Positions 22,763-34,681 of a stretch of DNA of 64,000 nucleotides are shown here, one piece after another. The notes under the pieces were generated by a model. The model was not told the DNA's origin, made no database searches, and saw only the letters and a list, made by a program, of their open reading frames with translations. The stretch covers positions 186,001 through 250,000 of the forward strand of contig NZ_UAQZ01000015.1 in assembly GCF_900446215.1 (NCBI RefSeq). Direction: 5' to 3'. Position numbers and translations under genes: made by a program. The DNA is from Burkholderia cenocepacia (GTDB lineage: Bacteria > Pseudomonadota > Gammaproteobacteria > Burkholderiales > Burkholderiaceae). Position 1 is the first letter of the stretch, and each line of letters opens with the position of its first letter.

Positions 22763-22776
22763 TTGATCTCGATCAA
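22763..22776 (+). promoter_or_regulatory. Perfect FNR/Anr box overlapping the cydP start
   Basis: TTGAT-CTCG-ATCAA matches all ten defined positions of the consensus. Its first three bases are the TTG proposed as the cydP start codon. An FNR-activated promoter usually starts about 41 bp downstream of the site centre, which would be near 22811, inside cydP. Confidence 0.7.
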
Positions 22777-23029
22777 TAAAGAGCCTTCGCGGCCGGCCGG
22801 CACGATCGGCTGGCGCGCGCGCATCGCCGCGTGGGCACGCGGCCCCACCCTCGCCCGCGACATCGCGCTGGTGCTGATCGTCAAGCTGATCCTCCTGATG
22901 TCGCTCAAATACGCATTCTTCAATCATCCGCAGGCCGAGCACATGTCGTTGCCGCCTGCCGCCGTGGCCGAGAAGCTGCTCTCGGTGCCGGCGCCTGCAT
23001 CTACCGAGGGAGACCACCATGATAAGTAG
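22763..23029 (+). CDS. cydP: Cytochrome bd operon small membrane protein CydP
   Basis: An 88-residue protein with one predicted membrane helix ([20 protein letters not shown], about residues 34-53) and the family-like tail [12 protein letters not shown]. It precedes cydA and overlaps it by 11 nt, fitting the CydP subunit found with bd oxidases in beta-proteobacteria. The start is uncertain: the only start-like codon at the head of the frame is TTG 22763, which is also the first triplet of a perfect FNR box, with weak AGGATA upstream. A downstream start cannot be excluded. Confidence 0.75.
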   Translation: MISINKEPSRPAGTIGWRARIAAWARGPTLARDIALVLIVKLILLMSLKYAFFNHPQAEHMSLPPAAVAEKLLSVPAPASTEGDHHDK

Positions 23030-24599
23030 CGAAGTCGTCGATCTGTCACGTCTGCAGTTCGGCATCACGGCGCTCTACCACTTCCTGTTCGTGCCGCTGA
23101 CGCTCGGCCTGTCCTGGCTGCTCGTCATCATGGAAGCCGTCTACGTGATGACCGGCAAACAGGTCTACAAGGACATGACCCAGTTCTGGGGCAAGCTGTT
23201 CGGGATCAACTTCGCGATGGGCGTGACGACCGGCATCACGCTCGAATTCCAGTTCGGCACGAACTGGTCGTACTACTCGCACTACGTCGGCGACATCTTC
23301 GGCGTGCCGCTCGCGGTCGAAGGCCTGATGGCGTTCTTCCTCGAATCCACGTTCGTCGGCCTGTTCTTCTTCGGCTGGAACCGCCTGTCGAAGGTCAAGC
23401 ACCTGGTCGTCACGTTCCTCGTCGCGCTGGGCTCGAACCTGTCCGCGCTGTGGATCCTCGTCGCGAACGGCTGGATGAACAACCCGGTCGGCGCCGAGTT
23501 CAACTACCAGACGATGCGTATGGAGCTGACGAGCCTGTTCGACGTGCTGTTCAACCCGGTCGCGCAGGTGAAGTTCGTGCACACCGTGTCGGCCGGTTAC
23601 GTGACGGCCGCGATGTTCGTGCTCGGCATTTCGTCGTGGTACCTGCTGAAAAAGCGCGACGTCGACTTCGCGCTGCGCTCGTTCGCGGTCGCGGCCGGCT
23701 TCGGCCTCGCGGCCACGCTGTGCGTGATCGTGCTCGGCGACGAATCGGGCTACACGACCGGCGAAGTGCAGAAGATGAAGCTCGCCGCGATCGAATCGGA
23801 ATGGGAAACCCAGCCGGCGCCGGCATCGTTCACGCTGATCGGCATCCCGAACCAGAAGGAAGAACGCACCGACTACGCGATCAAGATCCCGTACGCGCTC
23901 GGCCTGATCGCGACGCGCTCGATCGACGAGCCGGTGATCGGCCTGCGCGAGCTCGCGAAGCACAGCGAGGAACACATCCAGAGCGGGATGGTCGCGTACG
24001 GCGCCTTGCAGAAGATCAAGGAAGGCGACACGAGCGACGCGACCCGCGCGCTGTTCGACCAGCACAAGCAGTATCTCGGCTACGGACTGATGCTCAAGCA
24101 GTTCACGCCGAACGTGGTCGATGCGACGCCCGAGCAGATCAAGGCCGCCGCGAAGAAGACGATCCCGCCGGTCGCGCCCGTATTCTTCTCGTTCCGGATC
24201 ATGGTGTTCCTCGGCTTCCTGTTCCTCGCGACCTTCGTCGCCGCGTTCTGGTTCTGCGCGCGCCGGCAGTTGCTGCAGGACAACCGCCGCTGGTTCCTGC
24301 GCTATGCGGTGTGGGCGATCCCGCTGCCGTGGCTCGCCGCGGAATTCGGCTGGGTCGTCGCCGAGCTCGGCCGCCAGCCGTGGACGATCGCGGGCATCCT
24401 GCCGACGCATCTGTCCGCGTCCAGCCTGACGTCGACGGACCTGTACCTGAGCCTCGCCGGTTTCATCGCGTTCTACACGGTACTGTTCATCATCGAGATC
24501 AAGCTGATGTTCAAGTACGCGCGCCTCGGCCCGTCGTCGCTGCATACCGGCCGCTATCACCACGAACTCGCCGCCGCCGGCGAGCGGGCCGCGGTCTGA
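23019..24599 (+). CDS. cydA: Cytochrome bd ubiquinol oxidase subunit I
   Basis: The 526-residue integral membrane subunit carries the quinol site and hemes b558, b595 and d. Conserved segments include [25 protein letters not shown] with the heme-ligand histidine, [36 protein letters not shown], and the Q-loop between membrane helices. The length and Q-loop match the E. coli bd-I type more than the shorter cyanide-insensitive type. It is the second gene of cydP-cydA-cydB-cydX and probably oxygen-regulated through the upstream FNR boxes. Confidence 0.95.
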   Translation: MISSEVVDLSRLQFGITALYHFLFVPLTLGLSWLLVIMEAVYVMTGKQVYKDMTQFWGKLFGINFAMGVTTGITLEFQFGTNWSYYSHYVGDIFGVPLAVEGLMAFFLESTFVGLFFFGWNRLSKVKHLVVTFLVALGSNLSALWILVANGWMNNPVGAEFNYQTMRMELTSLFDVLFNPVAQVKFVHTVSAGYVTAAMFVLGISSWYLLKKRDVDFALRSFAVAAGFGLAATLCVIVLGDESGYTTGEVQKMKLAAIESEWETQPAPASFTLIGIPNQKEERTDYAIKIPYALGLIATRSIDEPVIGLRELAKHSEEHIQSGMVAYGALQKIKEGDTSDATRALFDQHKQYLGYGLMLKQFTPNVVDATPEQIKAAAKKTIPPVAPVFFSFRIMVFLGFLFLATFVAAFWFCARRQLLQDNRRWFLRYAVWAIPLPWLAAEFGWVVAELGRQPWTIAGILPTHLSASSLTSTDLYLSLAGFIAFYTVLFIIEIKLMFKYARLGPSSLHTGRYHHELAAAGERAAV

Positions 24600-24630
24600 G
24601 CACGCCCTCGCAACCGAACAAGGAATCGCT

Positions 24631-25767
24631 ATGGACTATGCAACTCTCAAGCTGATCTGGTGGCTGCTCGTCGGCGTGCTGCTGATCGGCTTCGCCGTCA
24701 CCGACGGCTTCGACATGGGCGCGACCGCGCTGCTGCCGTTCCTCGGCAAGACCGACGAGGAGCGCCGCATCATCGTCAACACGGTCGGCGCGACGTGGGA
24801 AGGCAACCAGGTGTGGCTGATCACGGCCGGCGGTGCGATGTTCGCCGCGTGGCCGCTCGTCTACGCCGCGTCGTTCTCCGGCTTCTACTTCGCGATGCTG
24901 CTCGTGCTGTTCGCGCTGTTCTTCCGGCCGGTGGGCTTCGACTACCGCAGCAAGCGGCCCGACCCGCGCTGGCGCGCGGGCTGGGACTGGGGCCTGTTCG
25001 TCGGCGGCTTCGTGCCGGCGCTGGTGTTCGGCGTCGCGTTCGGCAACCTGCTGCAGGGCGTGCCGTTCAAGTTCGACAGCGACCTGCGCGTGACCTACTA
25101 CGGCGGCTTCTGGGCGCTGCTGAACCCGTTCGCGCTGCTGTGCGGGCTCGTCAGCCTCACGATGCTCGTCGCGCACGGCGCCGCGTTCATCAAGATGAAG
25201 ACCGACGGCGTGATCGCGCGCCGTGCGTCGATCGCGCTGCGCGTCGCGTCGTTCCTCGCGGTCGTGCTGTTCGTGCTGGCCGGCGTGCTCGTCGCTTCGT
25301 ATATCGGCGGCTTCCACATCACCCACGCCGCGCCGACCGACACCGTCGCGAACCCGCTGCTCAAGGACGTCGCCGCCGGTTCGGGCCTCTGGCTCGCGAA
25401 CTACGGCGAGTATCCGTGGATGATCGCGGCGCCCGTCGTCGGGATCGCGGGCGGCGTGCTCGCGCTGCTGCTCGCCGGCTCGAAGCAGGAGAAGACGGCG
25501 TTCTTCTGCACGGGCCTGATGATCGTCGGCGTGATCCTGACCGCCGGCTTCTCGATGTTCCCGTTCATCATGCCGTCGTCGCTCGACCCGCGCAGCAGCC
25601 TGACCGTGTGGGATTCGACGTCGAGCCACATGACGCTGCAGGTAATGCTGTTCGCGGTGATCGTGTTCCTGCCGATCATCCTGCTCTACACGAGCTGGGT
25701 GTATCGCGTGATGCGCGGCAAGGTCACGCACCAGACGCTCGAAGAGAACAAGCACTCGATGTATTGA
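24631..25767 (+). CDS. cydB: Cytochrome bd ubiquinol oxidase subunit II
   Basis: The 378-residue membrane protein with eight to nine hydrophobic helices pairs with CydA. The N-terminal [27 protein letters not shown] and [13 protein letters not shown] are the family signature. It starts 31 bp after cydA with AAGGAATCGCT before the ATG, and cydX follows. Confidence 0.95.
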   Translation: MDYATLKLIWWLLVGVLLIGFAVTDGFDMGATALLPFLGKTDEERRIIVNTVGATWEGNQVWLITAGGAMFAAWPLVYAASFSGFYFAMLLVLFALFFRPVGFDYRSKRPDPRWRAGWDWGLFVGGFVPALVFGVAFGNLLQGVPFKFDSDLRVTYYGGFWALLNPFALLCGLVSLTMLVAHGAAFIKMKTDGVIARRASIALRVASFLAVVLFVLAGVLVASYIGGFHITHAAPTDTVANPLLKDVAAGSGLWLANYGEYPWMIAAPVVGIAGGVLALLLAGSKQEKTAFFCTGLMIVGVILTAGFSMFPFIMPSSLDPRSSLTVWDSTSSHMTLQVMLFAVIVFLPIILLYTSWVYRVMRGKVTHQTLEENKHSMY

Positions 25768-25829
25768 CGCACTGAACCGGGCCGGGGCGCGCAGGCGCCC
25801 TCGCCCACCGTTTCGCAAGGAGTCGGATC

Positions 25830-25952
25830 ATGTGGTATTTCAGCTGGATTCTCGGTATCGGCGTCGCGCTGTCGTTCGGCATCGTCAACGCGATGTGGCT
25901 CGAAGCGCGGCAGAAGCCGCAGGAAGCGCCGGTGCGTGCGCGCCGCGACTGA
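25830..25952 (+). CDS. cydX: Cytochrome bd oxidase small subunit CydX
   Basis: This 40-residue ORF starts at ATG 25830 with AAGGAG (25818) upstream. MWYFSWILGIGVALSFGIVNAMWLE is the single-helix CydX/YbgT signature, including the conserved Trp and the Glu near the helix end. CydX stabilises the bd heme centre. It lies 62 bp after cydB and ends the operon ahead of a strong terminator. Confidence 0.94.
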   Translation: MWYFSWILGIGVALSFGIVNAMWLEARQKPQEAPVRARRD

Positions 25953-26002
25953 CGCAGTGACGCACCGCGCGCGATACGCGCGGCCGCCGTCCGACAACGG
26001 AA

Positions 26003-26032
26003 AGAACCTCGCTTCGCGCGAGGTTTTTTTTC
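26003..26032 (+). terminator. Rho-independent terminator of the cyd operon
   Basis: AACCTCGC (26005-26012) pairs with GCGAGGTT (26018-26025), followed by eight T in a row from 26024. Confidence 0.92.
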
Positions 26033-26084
26033 GTCACGGCCGCGCCGGCGGGACGTCGCACGGCGATGCCAATTTAGCGCCAGA

Positions 26085-26104
26085 TTGATACCACTTGAAT
26101 ACCA
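26085..26104 (+). promoter_or_regulatory. Putative NagR operator: two ATACCA repeats
   Basis: TTGATACCA and TTGAATACCA stand in direct repeat with ATACCA at 26088-26093 and 26099-26104, 11 bp apart. The same AATACCA core forms the inverted repeat in front of nagR. It is 418 bp upstream of the hexosaminidase start. Confidence 0.5.
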
Positions 26105-26106
26105 AT

Positions 26107-26522
26107 AAAAGGTTTCATAAGATCGTTGGACACGGCCGCTGACAGGCCGATTCCTTCTGGGTGGGGGAGACATGCGAATCCCGTGTGTGGCGTGCGCGTG
26201 CGCGCCGTGTCGATGTCCGCGTGCCACGGCGCGTGCCGTCGTCGCGCTCGTGCGCGGCCAACCGTGCGCCGTCGATTGCGGCCGTCTCGCCGCTGCAGCG
26301 AACGCCGCGAGCCGCCGATGATTCCGCGCACGCCGCCGCGCCGCGCCGACCGGCACGCATGCCCGCCTCCCGTTCCGTAACGCACGCGCCCGCGTGCCGA
26401 GTGCGCGCGGCGCAGCCGCATCGCTCCGCGTGCTGGTATCTCCCGCAGCTCCACTGAAAGACCCGATCGCAGCGACGTCGCGTCACGGCGCCGCTACGCC
26501 CCCTTTTTCTCAGGAGTTCGAA
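26107..26522 (+). other. Long untranslated leader of the hexosaminidase gene
   Basis: About 415 bp between the ATACCA repeats and the gene hold no ORF I find credible. Frames open here encode only Arg/Ala-rich text typical of GC-rich noncoding DNA. A transcript starting near the operator would have an unusually long 5' UTR. Confidence 0.4.
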
Positions 26523-29009
26523 TTGAAGCGTACCTTGCCCTCCCTCATTGCCGGCCTGCTGATCGCGGTGCTGTCGCCGGCGGTGATCTCCGCGGCGCCG
26601 GCGTCGGCCGCCGCTGGCGCGAACGCCGGCACCGCGCAAGCGGCCGCCGCCCAGGCGGCCAGCCTCGCGATGCTGCTGTCGAACGGCCTCGCGTTGCGCG
26701 TGGCCGTCGACAACAACCACGCGGCCGCGGCCGGCGTACCGTGCGCCGATCTCGGCGCCGACGGCGCCGCCTGCGCGACCGGCCGCCTGATCCTGCAGAA
26801 CCGAGGCCATGCGGCGATCGCCGACGGCGGCTGGAAGCTCTACCTGCACAGCATCCGCCGCCTGCTGCGGATCGACCGGCCGGGCTTCGCGCTGCGGCGG
26901 CTCACCGGCGACCTGTACGAGCTGACGCCGCAGCCGGGCTCGGTGCGGCTCGCGCCCGGCGAGCGCATCGAGCTGCCGTTCGTCGCCGAATACTGGCTGC
27001 TGCGTTACAGCGACGTGATTCCGCGTCCGTACGTCGTCGTCGACGGCGCGCCGCCGGCCGTGCTGCGCTACGACGACACCGACAACGAGCTGCGCTACGT
27101 CGAATCGCTGCCGGCCGACGCGCAGAACAACTCGACCGGCAACGCGCCGCCCGTGGCCGCGCGGCCCGATCCCGGTCGCGCGCTGCCGAGCGTGAAGCGC
27201 GAGCTGCCGCTGCCCGGCACGCTCGAGCTGCGCGGCGTCGAACTCGCGCTGCCGGACCTGCCGGACGCGCAGGTCGCGGCGCTGCGCGAGCGCGCGACGA
27301 CCCTCGGACTCGACGGCGCAGGCGTGCCGGTACGCGGCTTCGTCGCGCCGCGCCGGCTGCCGGCCGACCTCGCGACACCGGGTGGCTACCGGCTCGCGAT
27401 CGGGCCGCGCGGCGTGCTGATCGAAGGCTACGATCGCGCGGGCCTCTACTACGGCGTGCAGACGCTCTACTCGCTCGCGCCGGCCGGCGGCGGCCCGATC
27501 CCGGCGATGCTCGTCGAGGATGCGCCGCGCTTCACGCATCGCGGGATGCACGTCGACCTCGCGCGCAACTTCAAGCAGCCGGCGACGCTGCGCCGCCTGA
27601 TCGACCAGATGAGCGCGTACAAGCTCAACCGCCTGCACCTGCATCTGTCCGACGACGAAGGCTGGCGCATCGAGATTCCCGGCCTGCCCGAGCTGACCGA
27701 GATCGGGGGACGCCGCTGCCACGACCCGAGCGAGACGCGCTGCCTGCTGCCGCAGCTCGGCTCCGGGCCGGACAATCGCTCGGGCGGCGGCTACCTGACG
27801 CGCGACGACTACGTGGCGCTCGTGCGCTACGCGGCCGCGCGCTTCGTTCAGATCATTCCCGAGATCGACATGCCCGCGCATGCGCGGGCGGCCGTCGTGA
27901 CGATGGAGGCGCGCTACCGGCGGCTGCATGCGGCGGGTCGCGAGCAGGAAGCGAACGCATACCGGCTGCTCGACCCGCAGGACACGACGAACCTGACGAC
28001 GGTGCAGTTCTACGACCGGCGCAGCGACCTGAACCCGTGCGTGCCGGGCGCGCTCAACTTCGCGTCGAAGGTGATCCGCGAGATCGCGGCGATGCACGCG
28101 GACGCGCAGGCGCCGCTGCAGACGTGGCACTACGGCGGCGACGAAGCGAAGAACATCTTCCTCGGCGGCGGCTTCCAGCCGCTGAACGGCACCGACCCGA
28201 ACAAGGGGCGCATCGATCTGGCCGCGCAGGACAAGCCGTGGGCGCGTTCGCCCGCTTGCACGGCGCTGCTCCAGCGCGGCGAGATCAAGTCGATCGACGA
28301 GCTGCCGACGCGTTTCGCGAAACAGGTGAGCGCGGCGGTCAACGCGAACGGGATCGGCACGATGGCCGCGTGGCAGGACGGCATCAAGCATGCGAACGGG
28401 CCACAGGATTTCAGCACGCGCCACGTGATGGTGTCGCTGTGGGACACGATCTTCTGGGGCGCGTCGGACAGCGCGCGCGACCTGAGCGGCAAGGGCTACC
28501 AGACGGTGCTCGCGCTGCCCGACTACCTGTACTTCGACTTCCCGTACACGCTCAATCCGCGCGAGCGCGGCTACTACTGGGGCTCGCACGCGACCGACGA
28601 GTACAAGGTGTTCTCGCTCGCGCCGGAGAACCTGCCGCAGAACGCCGAAGTGATGGGCGACCGCGACGGCAACCCGTTCGAGGTGACGGGCACGGGCCCC
28701 GCGCCGCGCATCGATGGCATGCAGGGCCAGGCGTGGGGCGAGGTGATGCGCAACGACACCTTTCTCGAATACATGACCTATCCGCGACTGCTCGCGCTCG
28801 CCGAGCGCGCGTGGCACCGGGCCGACTGGGAGCTGCCGTATGCGGCCGGCGTGCGCTTCAAGCGCGGCGACACGCATCACGTCGACATCGCCACGCTGCA
28901 GCGCGACTGGGCCGGCTTCGCGACGCTGCTCACGCAACGCGAATTGCCGAAGCTCGACCGCGCCGGCGTCGGCTACCGGAAGCCGACCTTCACGCTGACG
29001 AATCCGTGA
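26523..29009 (+). CDS. Exported beta-N-acetylhexosaminidase (GH20, chitobiase type)
   Basis: The 828-residue enzyme would cleave GlcNAc from chitobiose or other beta-hexosaminides. Start TTG 26523 follows CAGGAG and yields a clear signal peptide (LKRTLPSLIAGLLIAVLS...). An N-terminal chitobiase/hexosaminidase carbohydrate-binding domain (about residues 40-200) and a GH20b domain (about 230-340) precede the GH20 barrel. The barrel starts at FTHRGMHVDLARNF; the catalytic pair is Asp540-Glu541 in HYGGDEA. It faces the nag operon tail to tail, and together they form a chitin-fragment uptake and breakdown module. Confidence 0.93.
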   Translation: MKRTLPSLIAGLLIAVLSPAVISAAPASAAAGANAGTAQAAAAQAASLAMLLSNGLALRVAVDNNHAAAAGVPCADLGADGAACATGRLILQNRGHAAIADGGWKLYLHSIRRLLRIDRPGFALRRLTGDLYELTPQPGSVRLAPGERIELPFVAEYWLLRYSDVIPRPYVVVDGAPPAVLRYDDTDNELRYVESLPADAQNNSTGNAPPVAARPDPGRALPSVKRELPLPGTLELRGVELALPDLPDAQVAALRERATTLGLDGAGVPVRGFVAPRRLPADLATPGGYRLAIGPRGVLIEGYDRAGLYYGVQTLYSLAPAGGGPIPAMLVEDAPRFTHRGMHVDLARNFKQPATLRRLIDQMSAYKLNRLHLHLSDDEGWRIEIPGLPELTEIGGRRCHDPSETRCLLPQLGSGPDNRSGGGYLTRDDYVALVRYAAARFVQIIPEIDMPAHARAAVVTMEARYRRLHAAGREQEANAYRLLDPQDTTNLTTVQFYDRRSDLNPCVPGALNFASKVIREIAAMHADAQAPLQTWHYGGDEAKNIFLGGGFQPLNGTDPNKGRIDLAAQDKPWARSPACTALLQRGEIKSIDELPTRFAKQVSAAVNANGIGTMAAWQDGIKHANGPQDFSTRHVMVSLWDTIFWGASDSARDLSGKGYQTVLALPDYLYFDFPYTLNPRERGYYWGSHATDEYKVFSLAPENLPQNAEVMGDRDGNPFEVTGTGPAPRIDGMQGQAWGEVMRNDTFLEYMTYPRLLALAERAWHRADWELPYAAGVRFKRGDTHHVDIATLQRDWAGFATLLTQRELPKLDRAGVGYRKPTFTLTNP

Positions 29010-29087
29010 TCGGCTGACCGGCCAGGCAGTCGAGCGACAAGCGATGCGGCGCAACGCATCGCGTATCGCGCACCGCCGTCTCCAAAG

Positions 29088-29130
29088 CAAAAACGGCTTG
29101 CGACATCGTCGTCGCAAGCCGTTTTCTTTT
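29088..29130. terminator. Bidirectional terminator between hexosaminidase and nagE
   Basis: A perfect 15-bp stem (29090-29104 with 29111-29125) has a six-base loop. A- and T-tracts on the two sides let it serve both convergent genes. Confidence 0.93.
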
Positions 29131-29189
29131 GGCCTCTCTTGACCGCCGACCCGCATCCGCCGCGCGGAGGCCGGGCCGGCTTCACCGCA

Positions 29190-30956
29190 TCACGCCGGTT
29201 GGGCTGCCGCCCCGCCGCCCGACGGCGGCAGGCGCGCGCCGAGTTGTTCGGCATAGCGCGCGGCCGCGTTGCCGCAGACGATGTGGAACGTGTCGAGCGA
29301 CACCCACGCGACGTCGAGCGTGCCGAGACGCTCGCGATCGACCGCCGACGGATCGCGCACGACCACGCGCAGGCGCGTGGTGGCCACCGCATCGAGCGAC
29401 GCGACGTTGGTCGCACCGCCGAACACCGCGAGCCAGCGGGTCGGTTCCGGATCGAGCGGGCCGGCGGCCGCGCCCGTGACCGGCTGCGCGGCGGCCGTCG
29501 CCGGCGCGGCCGCACCGGTCGCGCCGCCGCCGATCGCGGCACGCATCTCGTCGGCAATGATGTCGGCCTCGGGCCCGATGATCACCTGCACGCTGTTGCC
29601 GCCGCGCTTGAGCACGCCGCGCGCGCCGATCGACTTCAGTTGCGGCTCCGATACCTGCTCCGGATCGACGACGGTCAGGCGCAGGCGCGTCGTGCACGCG
29701 TCGACGACCGACAGGTTGGCCGCGCCGCCGAGCGCGGCGATGTAGCGTTGCGCGCGCGGTGCGGCAGCCGTTGCAGCCGCGCCCGCGGCCGGTGCGACGA
29801 ACCCGCCCGATGCGTACGATTCCGTGGCCGCATCGGTCGACGCCGGCTCGCGGCCCGGCGTGGCCATGTTGAACTTGCGGATGAAGAAGCGGAACAGCCC
29901 GTAGTACGCGGCGCCGTACGCGATGCCGAGCGGAATCGCGATCCAGCCCTTCGTCGACAGCCCGTAGTTCAGCACGTAGTCGATCGCGCCGGCGGAGAAC
30001 GTGAAGCCGAGCTTCACGCCGAGAATCTGGCAGATCGCGAGCGACAAGCCCGTCAGCACCGCGTGGATCACGTACAGCACCGGCGCGAGGAACATGAAGC
30101 TGAACTCGATCGGCTCGGTCACGCCGGTCAGGAACGACGTCAGCGCCATCGAGAACAGCAGGCCGCCGACCATCGCGCGGCGCTCCTTCGGCGCCTCGTG
30201 CAGCATCGCGAGACACGCCGCCGGCAGGCCGAACATCATGATCGGGAAGAAGCCGGCCATGAAGGTGCCCGCGGTCGGGTCGCCCGCGAAGAAGCGGTGC
30301 AGGTCGCCGTGCACGATCTCGCCGCCGGCGGGCGGCGTGAAGTTGCCGAACACGAACCACGCGAGCGAGTTGATGATGTGGTGCAGGCCGGTGACGAGCA
30401 GCAGACGGTTCAGGAAGCCGAACACGAACGCACCGATCGCGCCCGCCGTCGTCAGCCACTGGCCGGCCGCGTCGATCGCATGCTGGATCGGCTGCCACAC
30501 GTACCCGAACGCGATGCCCAGTATCACGCAGACCAGCCCGGTGATGATCGGCACGAACCGCTTGCCGCCGAAGAACGCGAGGTAGTCCGGCAGCTTGATG
30601 TCCTTGTAGCGGTTGTACAGCAGGCCCGCGACGACCCCCGCGATGATCCCGGACAGCACGCCCATGTTCAGCTTGGGATCGATGTCCTTCATGATCGCGG
30701 TTTCGATCAGGTAACCGATCGCGCCCGCGAGCGCCGCCACGCCGTTGTTGTCCTTCGCGAAGCCGACCGCCACGCCGATCGCGAACAAGAGCGGCAGGTT
30801 GTCGAAGATCGCGCCGCCGGCGTCGGCGATCATCTTGATGTTGAACACGTCCGGCTGGCCGAGTCGCAGCAGGATGCCGGCGACCGGCAATACCGCGATC
30901 GGCAGCATCAGTGCCCGGCCCAGGCCCTGTATTTTCAGAAACGGATTCCCGTTCAT
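29190..30956 (-). CDS. nagE: PTS N-acetylglucosamine transporter, EIIC-EIIB-EIIB'
   Basis: The 588-residue membrane permease imports and phosphorylates GlcNAc. The EIIC part (about residues 1-370) has the family start LGRALMLPIAVLPVAGILLRLG. EIIB follows, with phospho-site Cys421 in DACTTRLRL. A second EIIB-like domain (about 500-580) reads DAVATTRLRV, with Val524-Ala525 where the cysteine should be, so it cannot carry phosphate and may be regulatory or structural. There is no EIIA; that is supplied by the upstream fusion protein. It is last in nagR-nagA-SIS-PTS-nagE. Confidence 0.93.
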   Translation of the reverse strand: MNGNPFLKIQGLGRALMLPIAVLPVAGILLRLGQPDVFNIKMIADAGGAIFDNLPLLFAIGVAVGFAKDNNGVAALAGAIGYLIETAIMKDIDPKLNMGVLSGIIAGVVAGLLYNRYKDIKLPDYLAFFGGKRFVPIITGLVCVILGIAFGYVWQPIQHAIDAAGQWLTTAGAIGAFVFGFLNRLLLVTGLHHIINSLAWFVFGNFTPPAGGEIVHGDLHRFFAGDPTAGTFMAGFFPIMMFGLPAACLAMLHEAPKERRAMVGGLLFSMALTSFLTGVTEPIEFSFMFLAPVLYVIHAVLTGLSLAICQILGVKLGFTFSAGAIDYVLNYGLSTKGWIAIPLGIAYGAAYYGLFRFFIRKFNMATPGREPASTDAATESYASGGFVAPAAGAAATAAAPRAQRYIAALGGAANLSVVDACTTRLRLTVVDPEQVSEPQLKSIGARGVLKRGGNSVQVIIGPEADIIADEMRAAIGGGATGAAAPATAAAQPVTGAAAGPLDPEPTRWLAVFGGATNVASLDAVATTRLRVVVRDPSAVDRERLGTLDVAWVSLDTFHIVCGNAAARYAEQLGARLPPSGGGAAAQPA

Positions 30957-31042
30957 TCAGTCCTCCAATCCTTGTCTCGTCATTAATCGTCGTTGAGCGA
31001 ATGCCTTCGTCGTGAAACCGGTCGCGAACCTGCCGTCGACGC

Positions 31043-33625
<2,583 letters not shown>

Positions 33626-33640
33626 CGGCTTTCTCGGCTA

Positions 33641-34681
33641 TCAGTGCGTTTCGGTGACTTTGTTCAGGTGGCGCGGCGTGTCGGGATTGCGCCCGCGCGC
33701 GACGGCGAGATCCGCCGCCATCACGTAGAACGAAAGAATGGCGGCGATCGGGTCGAGCGCCGAATGGGCGGACTGCGCGAGCGGCAGCACGGTGCCCGAT
33801 ACGCCGGGCGTCGATACGCCGGGCGTGCCGGCCGGCGCCGCGAGCAGCACGGCGGCGCCGCGGGCGCGCATGTCCGCGGCGAGCTGCAGCAGGCCGGCCT
33901 GTTCGGGCCCCGGCGGCGCGAACACGAGCAGCGGATAGTCGCGGTCGATCAGCTCCATCGGGCCGTGACGGACTTCGGCGCTCGAGAATGCCTCGGCCTG
34001 GATGCCGGACGTTTCCTTCAACTTCAGCGCGGCTTCCTGCGCGATCGCGAGGCCCAGACCACGGCCGATGACGATCATCCGCTCGACGCCCGCGAGCGCC
34101 GCGACGGCTTGCGACCAGTCGAGCCGGCCGGCCTGCGCGAGCACGTCGGGCAGCCCGCGCAACGCGGTCATCAGCGCGGCGTCGCGCTGCCAGTACGCGA
34201 CGATCTGCGCGGACAGCGACAGCATCGCGATATAGCTCTTGGTCGCGGCGACCGACAGTTCGGGGCCGGCCAGCAGCGGCAACTGGTGCTCGCACGCATC
34301 GGCGAGCGGCGACGGCAGCACGTTCACGGCGGCGACGGTGCGCGCGCCGGCTTCGCGCAGCGCGGCCATCGTATTGACGAGATCGGGGCTCTTGCCCGAC
34401 TGGGAGAACGCGATCGCGAGCTGGTCCTGCACCTTCAGCGGCGCCTGCTGCAGCGTCGCGACCGACATCGGCAGCGACGCGACCGGCACGCCGAGGCGGC
34501 TCATCGTCAGGCTCGCGAAATAGCTGGCGGCGTGATCCGAGCTGCCGCGCGCGACCGTCAGCGCGACGGCCGGCGGGTGATCGAGCAATTGGCCGGCGAG
34601 CGCTTCGACGCGCGCGGTGTCGGCGATCTGCGCGGCGACGACCTGGGCGGACTCGCGCGCTTCCTTAAGCATATTCGACAA
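33641..34681 (-). CDS. SIS-domain glucosamine-6-phosphate deaminase (NagB-II type)
   Basis: The 346-residue protein has two SIS domains like the isomerase half of GlmS (ARGSSDHAASYF, AFSQSGKSPDLV, AEVRHGPMELID). In nag operons lacking classical nagB this family deaminates glucosamine-6-phosphate to fructose-6-phosphate, and no classical nagB is present here. It overlaps nagA by 17 nt. A 15-bp tandem duplication (33798-33827) encodes the repeated pentapeptide TPGVS near the C-terminal domain. Confidence 0.88.
   Translation of the reverse strand: MSNMLKEARESAQVVAAQIADTARVEALAGQLLDHPPAVALTVARGSSDHAASYFASLTMSRLGVPVASLPMSVATLQQAPLKVQDQLAIAFSQSGKSPDLVNTMAALREAGARTVAAVNVLPSPLADACEHQLPLLAGPELSVAATKSYIAMLSLSAQIVAYWQRDAALMTALRGLPDVLAQAGRLDWSQAVAALAGVERMIVIGRGLGLAIAQEAALKLKETSGIQAEAFSSAEVRHGPMELIDRDYPLLVFAPPGPEQAGLLQLAADMRARGAAVLLAAPAGTPGVSTPGVSGTVLPLAQSAHSALDPIAAILSFYVMAADLAVARGRNPDTPRHLNKVTETH
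33798..33827. repeat. 15-bp tandem repeat inside the SIS gene
   Basis: Two in-frame copies of GATACGCCGGGCGT plus C or G stand side by side. The in-frame unit length means slippage would change the protein by five residues without a frameshift. Confidence 0.8.

Noticed and set aside
26115-29156. 1013-codon minus-strand ORF opposite the hexosaminidase
   Set aside because: Antisense shadow of a gene with clear GH20 motifs; it has no recognisable domain.
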